Below the pieces are notes generated by a model, which saw nothing but the letters and a program-made list of their open reading frames with translations, had not been told where the DNA came from and searched no databases. A program made the position numbers and the translations under genes. This document shows, one piece after another, positions 1 to 4,528 of a stretch of 5,009 bases of DNA (the stretch's first letter is position 1; the number at the start of each line of letters is the position of its first letter). Source of the stretch: Polaromonas sp. (GTDB lineage Bacteria; Pseudomonadota; Gammaproteobacteria; Burkholderiales; Burkholderiaceae_C); NCBI GenBank assembly GCA_014376885.1, contig JACMQR010000001.1:1-5009 (forward strand). Direction: 5' to 3'.

Positions 1-39
1 CACCGAGACAAAGGATTCGAGCTGCTTGAGTTTGGCCAT
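1..39 (-). CDS. LysR-type transcriptional regulator, N-terminus only (partial at left edge)
   Basis: On the minus strand an ATG at 39-37 opens a reading frame that runs to the window edge, giving MAKLKQLESFVSV. This matches the opening of LysR-type regulators, whose first helix precedes the winged helix-turn-helix (typical form: M-x-L-x-Q-L-x-x-F-V-x-V-A). Only 13 residues are visible, so the family call rests on this motif alone. The gene is divergent from the glycosyltransferase start at 68, with 28 bp between them, the usual placement of a LysR regulator relative to a target. No clear Shine-Dalgarno lies before the ATG. A CATAAT sequence on the minus strand (53-48) sits 8 bases upstream, which would suit a leaderless transcript, but its -35 is poor. 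The inducer and targets cannot be told from here. Confidence 0.72.
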   Translation of the reverse strand, partial: MAKLKQLESFVSV

Positions 40-67
40 GGGTCTGGATTATGGGCATGATGCGAGG

Positions 68-1075
68 ATGAACCTTCGCACCCAACAGACCCCTTCAATC
101 TCATGCGTCATGCCGGCTTTCAACGAGGCGAAAAGCCTGGGTGCGGTCGTGCCGCATGTGCTGGCTGCGCTGTGCCAGCTGTCCCCCCGGGTCGAGCTGA
201 TCGTGGTGGACGATGGCAGCCAGGACGACACCGCCCGCGTGATGCAGGGCCTGTGCGCGGCCCATGCGCAGCTCGTGTGCCTCAAGCTGTCGCGCAACTT
301 TGGCAAGGAATCCGCGCTCACGGCGGGGCTGGACATCGCGCATGGCGACACCGTCGTCCTGATGGATGCCGACGGCCAGCATCCCACGTCCCTGCTGCCC
401 GAGATGCTCTTGAAATGGCAGCAGGGCGCCGACGTGGTGTATGCGCTGCGCAAAACCCGGGAGGACCAGTCGGCGCTGCAGGCGGGCCTGATCGGGTTGT
501 TCTACAAGCTGGTCAACTGGCGCAACCCCATCGAGATCCCGGCCAACGCCGGCGACTTCCGGCTGATGGACCGCCAGGTGGTCAACGCCCTGAAGGCGCT
601 GCCCGAGCGCAACCGCTTCATGAAGGGCCTGTATGCCTGGGTGGGCTTTACCAGCACCGCGCTGGACTACGAACCCTTGGCGCGCGCCGACGGGCTGACC
701 AAGTTCGGCATGGGCGGCTCGTTCTCGCTGGCGCTGACCGGCATGGTGGCCTTTTCCACCGCGCCGCTGCGGCTGCTGGCCTGGCTGGGCCTGCTGCTGG
801 CGGTTTCGGCCATTGGCTATGGCGCCTGGGAGGTGCTGGACCACTTCATCTGGGGCACGGCGGTACCCGGCTATGCGACGCTGGTCGACGGCATGATGTT
901 TTTGAACGGCATCCAGCTGCTCGGCCTGGGCATCATCGCCGAGTATGTGGGGCGGATTTACGACGAGGTCAAACGCCGGCCGAGCTACATCGTGGCGCAG
1001 CGCAGCGGCCAGGGCCTTGCCGGGAGCGGCAGCGGGGGCAGCAATGCCGGCCAGGGCGGCCTGGGCATTGCATGA
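68..1075 (+). CDS. GtrB/ArnC-like polyprenyl-phosphate glycosyltransferase (GT2 family)
   Basis: The 335-residue inner-membrane enzyme is predicted to transfer a sugar from a nucleotide sugar to undecaprenyl phosphate on the cytoplasmic face. The GT-A domain starts at residue 11 (ISCVMPAFNE). It carries VDDGSQDDT at 47-55, RNFGKESALTAG at 76-87, and the metal-binding DADGQHP at 100-106. It also has NAGDFRLMDR at 160-169 and RNRFMKG at 181-187, all typical of the DPM1/GtrB/ArnC branch. Two membrane helices follow, at about 231-253 and 273-296, then RIYDEVKRRPSY at 297-308, the usual family ending. A Gly/Ser-rich tail (about 313-335) is extra. In-frame starts at ATG 38 and TTG 26 exist, but they would overlap the divergent LysR gene head-on, so ATG 68 is preferred. 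Its GAGG lies directly against the ATG, so the start is uncertain. It overlaps the GtrA gene by ATGA. In Bordetella the equivalent role belongs to LgmA. The sugar cannot be read from sequence. Confidence 0.93.
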   Translation: MNLRTQQTPSISCVMPAFNEAKSLGAVVPHVLAALCQLSPRVELIVVDDGSQDDTARVMQGLCAAHAQLVCLKLSRNFGKESALTAGLDIAHGDTVVLMDADGQHPTSLLPEMLLKWQQGADVVYALRKTREDQSALQAGLIGLFYKLVNWRNPIEIPANAGDFRLMDRQVVNALKALPERNRFMKGLYAWVGFTSTALDYEPLARADGLTKFGMGGSFSLALTGMVAFSTAPLRLLAWLGLLLAVSAIGYGAWEVLDHFIWGTAVPGYATLVDGMMFLNGIQLLGLGIIAEYVGRIYDEVKRRPSYIVAQRSGQGLAGSGSGGSNAGQGGLGIA

Positions 1076-1449
1076 CGAACGCGCTCAAAAGCGGCCTGTG
1101 GTTTGTGGCGGTCGGCAGCAGCGCCGCCCTGACCCACCTGGCCGTGTTTGCCGGGGCGCAGCATTTCATGTGGCCCGAGCTGGCCAATGCGAGCGGCTTT
1201 GCGGCCGCGTTTTGCGTCAGCTTCGCGGGCCACCGGCGGCTTAGCTTTCAGGATGCGCGCACCACGGTGCGGCAAAGCCTGCGGCGCTTTGGCGTCACCG
1301 CGCTGGCCGGCTTTGCCGCCAACGAAGCCATTTTTGTGCTGCTGCTGCGCGTTGCCGGCTGGCCCGCGCTGGCCGCCCTGGTCGCCGGGCTGGTGGTTGC
1401 CGCCGGGCAGACTTTTTTACTCAGCCGCTTTTGGGCCTTCAGGCGCTGA
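1072..1449 (+). CDS. GtrA-family small membrane protein (putative lipid-linked sugar flippase)
   Basis: The 125-residue, very hydrophobic protein matches the GtrA family in length and layout. Four membrane helices are predicted at about residues 8-27, 39-57, 74-95 and 97-118. A basic loop (GHRRLSF) follows helix 2, and the C-terminus ends in SRFWAFRR, close to the family's F-x-W-x-F-R ending. GtrA proteins are generally proposed to move undecaprenyl-phosphate-linked sugars from the cytoplasmic to the periplasmic leaflet, although this activity is inferred for most members. Its ATG shares bases with the stop of the GtrB-like gene (ATGA, 1072-1075), which implies translational coupling and a shared substrate. 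The last 33 bp are convergent with, and overlap, the end of the ArnT-like gene on the other strand. In this locus it would fill the step assigned to LgmD in Bordetella or ArnE/ArnF in the Arn pathway. Confidence 0.9.
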   Translation: MTNALKSGLWFVAVGSSAALTHLAVFAGAQHFMWPELANASGFAAAFCVSFAGHRRLSFQDARTTVRQSLRRFGVTALAGFAANEAIFVLLLRVAGWPALAALVAGLVVAAGQTFLLSRFWAFRR

Positions 1450-2961
1450 GCCTGGTACCGACGCGCCGGCAGGCCGGTGCAGCGCCCAGGCGGCGCCCTG
1501 GTACACCAGGACAAAGCCCTCCGGCGGGTCTTCGTTTCGGGCGACCAGCCAGGCCCGCGACTGGCTGCGAGCCTGGACCAGCGCGCCGGGCGTTTGCAGC
1601 ACGCGCGCGGCCTGCGGGTCGAATTTTTCCCCGTCCAGCAGCTCGTGCTGCCAGTCATCGCCTGGCGCCAGGCGCTTTTCCGGCCAGTCCTGAATGACCA
1701 CCATGGGCATGCTGGCCTGGCGGTAAAACGGCAGGTCGTAGGCAAATTCGCCCAGCAGGTACACCGGATCGGACGGCCGGGCGCCAGCCGCCTGGAGCGC
1801 CTGCGCCACATCCTGCGCGCCATATTGGCGGGTGTAACTGGCCGCTGCCAGGTTGGCCGCCACGGCAATGCCCAGGCTGCTGGCGCACAGCGCGGCAAAC
1901 CAGCGGCCCTGGGCCGGCGCGCCCAGGCGCAGCCGGGCCGCCGCAGCGTCCCAGCCGAGCGCCGCCAGCAACGCCAGCGGCGGCATCACCGGCAGGGCGT
2001 AACCGATGATCTTGGAGCTGGGAATGGAAAAAAACCCGATGACCGCCAGCAGCCAGATCCAGCACAGGGCCAGCCACGGACTTGCTATTGAATAAGTAGC
2101 TGGTTGAGTCCGCCGGGCTTGCACCAACGCCTGGTTCAGTGCAAAAAACGACCACGGAAACAGCAGCACCACCAGGCACAGCCCGTAAAACCACCAGGGC
2201 TGCCCGTTGTTGAACGTGGTGGCGCTGAAACGGGCCACCTGCTGCGTGCCGAACAGGTAGTCCAGCATGCCCGGATGCCGGCGCTCGGCCAGCCAGAACC
2301 ACGGCGCGGCCAGTGCGCCAAACACGGCCAGCCCGGACACCCAGGGCAGGTAAAGCACTTTTTTGAGCTGGCGCGTCCAGACCAGCCAGACCAGCAGCAC
2401 CAGCCCCGGCAGCGCCAGGCCGATCAGGCCCTTGGACAAAATGCCCAGCGCACAGGCCGCAAAGCCCCAGCGCGCCAGGGCGGCGTGCGGCCGCTCGCCA
2501 TGCATGAAAGCCAGGGCAAAGCACCAGATGGCCACGCCGATCCAGGCGGCCACCAGCATGTCGTGGTTCACATACTGGCCGGCCAGCAGGAACGACAGGC
2601 TGGTGCCGAGCATCCAGACCGCGCGCCGGGCAATGGTTTCGCTCGCAAACCGGCGAATGCTCAGGTACATGGCCAGCAGCATCAGCCCGGCATGCAGCGC
2701 CGGCACCAGGCGCGCCACCCAGACATGCACGCCCAGCGCGGCCATGGCAGCGGCCTCCAGCCAGTACAGCAAGGGCGGCTTGTGAAAAAACGGCAGGCCG
2801 TTCAGGCGCGGCGTCAGCCAGTCGCCGCTGTGCAGCATCCAGCGGCCAATCTCGCCGTAGCGGCCCTCGTCGGGCACGGCCAGGGGCCGCCAGGCCGCCA
2901 GCAGGGCCAGCAGCAGGAAAAGTGCGGCCATGGTCAGCCAGGATTTGCGTTGTTCAGTCAA
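1417..2961 (-). CDS. ArnT-like phospholipid-carrier-dependent glycosyltransferase (GT83/PMT-type)
   Basis: The 514-residue polytopic inner-membrane protein resembles ArnT, FlmK and LgmB, which move an amino sugar from undecaprenyl phosphate to lipid A phosphate in the periplasm. After TM1 (about 11-28) comes the first periplasmic loop with PDEGRYGEIGRWM (30-42), holding the conserved acidic pair Asp31/Glu32. It continues with FFHKPPLLYWL (58-68), the ArnT F-x-KPP-x-x-YW signature. LSKG is at 175-178 and FSIPSSKIIGYALPVMPPLA at 311-330. Many hydrophobic helices lie between 80 and 335, with a soluble C-terminal part after about 375. The chosen TTG start (2961) overlaps the deacetylase stop as TTGA and gives a basic cytoplasmic N-terminus (EQRK) before TM1. 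ATG 2931 is the alternative and would begin directly in TM1. Residues around 276-293 are encoded by a repeat element. The sugar and acceptor are inferred from context. Confidence 0.9.
   Translation of the reverse strand: MTEQRKSWLTMAALFLLLALLAAWRPLAVPDEGRYGEIGRWMLHSGDWLTPRLNGLPFFHKPPLLYWLEAAAMAALGVHVWVARLVPALHAGLMLLAMYLSIRRFASETIARRAVWMLGTSLSFLLAGQYVNHDMLVAAWIGVAIWCFALAFMHGERPHAALARWGFAACALGILSKGLIGLALPGLVLLVWLVWTRQLKKVLYLPWVSGLAVFGALAAPWFWLAERRHPGMLDYLFGTQQVARFSATTFNNGQPWWFYGLCLVVLLFPWSFFALNQALVQARRTQPATYSIASPWLALCWIWLLAVIGFFSIPSSKIIGYALPVMPPLALLAALGWDAAAARLRLGAPAQGRWFAALCASSLGIAVAANLAAASYTRQYGAQDVAQALQAAGARPSDPVYLLGEFAYDLPFYRQASMPMVVIQDWPEKRLAPGDDWQHELLDGEKFDPQAARVLQTPGALVQARSQSRAWLVARNEDPPEGFVLVYQGAAWALHRPAGASVPGSAPEGPKAAE
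2084..2136. repeat. Interspersed palindromic repeat copy A, inside the ArnT-like gene
   Basis: This 53-bp element begins with the imperfect palindrome GCTATTGAATAAGTAGC (2084-2100), followed by an 18-bp GC-rich middle, then TTGCAC (2119-2124) and a segment ending CTGGTT. It aligns without gaps to the element at 4772-4824: I count 12/17 matches in the palindrome, 7/18 in the middle, 6/6 in TTGCAC and 8/12 after it. It is read antisense by the host gene, where the AT-rich arm encodes ATYSIAS in an otherwise GC-rich gene. The local AT-richness stands out. I recall similar GCTAT...ATAGC elements being common in Comamonadaceae genomes, but cannot check that here. Confidence 0.6.
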
Positions 2962-3770
2962 GCCGGGAAGTTTATCCGCGCGCCGCGGCTCACCTGGACA
3001 TCGGCGCGCGCCAGCGCCTGCGCAAAAGCATCGCTGGCCAGGTAGGCGTATTCCCAGGCGCGGGCAGCGCCGATGTCGTCGCCGGCCTCGGCCCGCGTGG
3101 CCGGGTGGCACATGACGATACAGCCTTCGGGCGCCTGCGCCAGCCAGGTTTGCATCAGCTTTGCGTAATGCACCGCGCCGCCGTTAAAGCCGTAGATGCC
3201 CGACAGCGCCGGCGCGCAGCCAATGCCCGCCGCCCGGGCCAGGCGCCCCAGCGCCGACGCGCCCATGGCGGCGATGATCTTCGTCTTCAGGCCGGTGTCG
3301 GCCGGCCCCGCGGCAGAGCGGCGAAGGTAGGGCCGGATGGCCGGCGGGTAGCGCTGCGCGACAGCGGCCACCAGCGCCTGCCGGATGCCGGCAAACTGCT
3401 GCACATGCTGGTGCCCGTCGATATGGTCGGGCGGGGCTTTCCAGACGGCTTCAAACGCGTCGAGCTGGCGCTCGACCACCGCACGCGCCGCCGCCGGCTC
3501 AAAGCCGCCCAGTGCAGCCCGGAGCATGGCGCCCTTGAGCGTCAGGCCGTGGCCGGCGGCGCGCGCAAACGCGCTGGTCCAGTCCAGGTGCAGCCCGACG
3601 TCGACCTGGCCGCGCAGCGCCTGCAGCCGCGCGGCGTCGCCAGCCCAGCGCGGCGACAGCACCAGGGCGCTGGTGGCGCTGATCCGGCTGGCGCCGGCCA
3701 GCGCGGCAATGGCCTGCGAGGCGGCCGCGTTCCCGGCAAAGTCGTCCGCGCACACGATCAGCCGCTTCAT
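2958..3770 (-). CDS. ChbG/YdjC (HpnK, NaxD-like) family carbohydrate deacetylase
   Basis: The 270-residue protein is probably a metal-dependent N-deacetylase acting on an acetylated sugar. It starts MKRLIVCADDFAG, the family opening in which the second Asp of ADD (Asp10) is catalytic or metal-linked. GLHLDW at 59-64 supplies His61, HIDGHQHV at 116-123 supplies the second metal-ligand His, and IVMCHP at 218-223 is the C-terminal family motif. The usual Gly after ADDF is Ala12 and the usual HVH is HVQ here; the core metal residues remain. NaxD (Francisella) and LgmC (Bordetella) belong to this family and deacetylate undecaprenyl-phosphate-linked GalNAc or GlcNAc, and the ArnT-like gene directly downstream favours that role. 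An in-frame GTG at 3788 would overlap the aroQ-like stop as GTGA, matching the other junctions and adding six residues. I keep ATG 3770, where the domain begins. Hopanoid or chitooligosaccharide deacetylation is less likely given the neighbours. Confidence 0.88.
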   Translation of the reverse strand: MKRLIVCADDFAGNAAASQAIAALAGASRISATSALVLSPRWAGDAARLQALRGQVDVGLHLDWTSAFARAAGHGLTLKGAMLRAALGGFEPAAARAVVERQLDAFEAVWKAPPDHIDGHQHVQQFAGIRQALVAAVAQRYPPAIRPYLRRSAAGPADTGLKTKIIAAMGASALGRLARAAGIGCAPALSGIYGFNGGAVHYAKLMQTWLAQAPEGCIVMCHPATRAEAGDDIGAARAWEYAYLASDAFAQALARADVQVSRGARINFPA

Positions 3771-3784
3771 CGCCGGCGGTGCGC

Positions 3785-4231
3785 TCACGGCCGGGCGGCC
3801 TGCACCGCCGACACCGCAGCGCGCAGCGCCAGCAGGTAGCTGTCCACGCCAAAGCCGCAAATCTGCCCCCGGACGATGTCGGCAAACACCGACACCTGGC
3901 GAAACGCCTCTCTGGCGTGGATGTTGGACATGTGCAGCTCGACGATCGGGCAGGCCAGGATGGCCAGCGCATCGCGGATGCCGTAGCTGTAGTGCGTCCA
4001 GGCGCCGGCGTTGATCAGCACCGCGTCCACGGCGTCGCGGTGCGCCTGGTGGATGCGCTCGCACAGCGCTCCTTCGCTGTTGGTCTGGAAGGCGTCCACC
4101 CGGGCGCCGAGCTCGCCGCCCAGCGCGGCCACGCGGGCATTGATCTCGTCCAGCGTGAGCGTGCCGTACTGGCCCGGGTCGCGCTTGCCGAACATATTGA
4201 GGTTGATGCCATGCAGCAGTAGGATGTTCAT
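3785..4231 (-). CDS. Type II 3-dehydroquinate dehydratase-like protein (divergent AroQ)
   Basis: The 148-residue protein has the full type II dehydroquinase fold length. The known catalytic and binding positions are kept: Asn10, Arg17 and Tyr22 (GKRDPGQYG), Asn74 and His80 (INAGAWTHYS), Asp87, His100 (VELHMSN), Arg107 and Arg111. The family dehydrates 3-dehydroquinate to 3-dehydroshikimate in the shikimate or quinate pathway as a cytoplasmic dodecamer. It differs from housekeeping AroQ at usually constant places: NGPN is HGIN at 7-10, N-H-E-G is NSEG at 51-54, and the P-G-A of INPGA is AGA. These suggest a paralogue of the biosynthetic enzyme, which in related bacteria usually sits beside accBC. 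It heads the minus operon, 14 bp before the deacetylase ATG or overlapping its GTG. No strong Shine-Dalgarno is seen. The family is certain; the in vivo substrate is less so, given its polysaccharide-type neighbours. Confidence 0.9.
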   Translation of the reverse strand: MNILLLHGINLNMFGKRDPGQYGTLTLDEINARVAALGGELGARVDAFQTNSEGALCERIHQAHRDAVDAVLINAGAWTHYSYGIRDALAILACPIVELHMSNIHAREAFRQVSVFADIVRGQICGFGVDSYLLALRAAVSAVQAARP

Positions 4232-4269
4232 GAAAAGTCCAGTGGGGGTCCGATGGGCGACAGGGTACC

Positions 4270-4282
4270 TTCAAATTTTGAA
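4270..4282. repeat. 13-bp palindrome TTCAAA-T-TTTGAA
   Basis: Perfect six-base arms flank a single central base, 39 bp upstream of the aroQ-like start. It is AT-rich in a GC-rich surrounding, so it could be an operator. It is followed directly by AAATAGCGCTGGATGC, which resembles the right side of the interspersed repeat. It may therefore be part of a decayed copy rather than a binding site. Confidence 0.35.
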
Positions 4283-4295
4283 AATAGCGCTGGAT

Positions 4296-4332
4296 GCCCT
4301 GGCGGGCCATGCAATATTGAACCGGCCAGGGC
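4296..4332. repeat. 8-bp inverted repeat, hairpin with 21-nt loop
   Basis: GCCCTGGC at 4296-4303 is exactly complementary to GCCAGGGC at 4325-4332. On the minus strand this lies in the probable 5' leader of the aroQ-like operon. Its distal arm shares bases 4328-4332 with the next inverted repeat, so the two stems cannot form together. Confidence 0.45.
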
Positions 4333-4367
4333 CGGGCTTGCGTTTGTCGACAAATCCGGGCGGCCCT
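4328..4367. repeat. 40-bp imperfect palindrome centred on TTTGTCGACAAA
   Basis: AGGGCC (4328-4333) pairs with GGCCCT (4362-4367). Nested near its centre is the perfect 12-bp palindrome TTTGTCGACAAA (4343-4354). The nested, nearly symmetric form suits a dimeric regulator's operator or a leader hairpin. The owner is unknown. It lies about 100-135 bp upstream of the aroQ-like start. Confidence 0.45.
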
Positions 4368-4528
4368 CATCCCAGGCTTTTCCCAACGCAAGAAGGCGCC
4401 AGGCGGACAATACAGACCGCGGGCAAGGGGCGAAAGGCACGTCGGTGGCCGATTGCCTTGGTTAAAGTCACGGATCAAGAACATTGCAGGTCACTAATCT
4501 TGGCGCAGGGATCAAATAAAGTAGCGGC

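Larger units (their letters stand above)
4232..4528. promoter_or_regulatory. Divergent intergenic region between aroQ-like operon and dehalogenase gene
   Basis: These 297 bp separate the divergent starts at 4231 (minus) and 4529 (plus) and should hold promoters for both. I found no convincing sigma-70 pair for either gene. The region is visibly structured on the aroQ side, with a 13-bp palindrome and two overlapping inverted repeats (listed separately). Ribosome binding sites are weak on both sides: AGGGA (4507-4511) is too far from the dehalogenase ATG to serve well. No RNA gene or convincing small protein was seen. Confidence 0.55.

Noticed and set aside
1..60. Plus-strand open frame entering from the left edge and ending in TGA at 58-60, as a possible upstream gene tail
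   Set aside because: The same bases read on the minus strand give a clear LysR-type N-terminus, so the plus frame is its shadow.
103..1071. Long in-frame extension upstream of the GtrA-like gene
   Set aside because: It is a frame shadow of the GtrB-like gene, rich in Arg/Gly/Pro with no domain; the GtrA protein begins at the ATGA overlap at 1072.
1440..1454. Hairpin CAGGC-GCTGA-GCCTG as a terminator between the converging operons
   Set aside because: Only a 5-bp stem, within the coding overlap region, with no T-run after it on either strand.
2104..3045. 313-codon plus-strand open frame antisense to the ArnT-like gene
   Set aside because: Gln/Pro/Arg-rich sequence without motifs, typical of antisense shadows in GC-rich genes; the minus strand encodes clear ArnT motifs.
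4228..4440. 70-codon minus-strand frame ending in an ATGA overlap with the aroQ-like start, as a possible leader gene
   Set aside because: Pro/Ser-rich with no recognisable motif or ribosome site, and it crosses the inverted repeats; the overlap alone is weak evidence.
3771..4484. Extension of the deacetylase frame upstream to about 4484
   Set aside because: It runs through the aroQ-like gene in another frame and is Arg-rich noise; the ChbG domain starts at ADDF just after ATG 3770.
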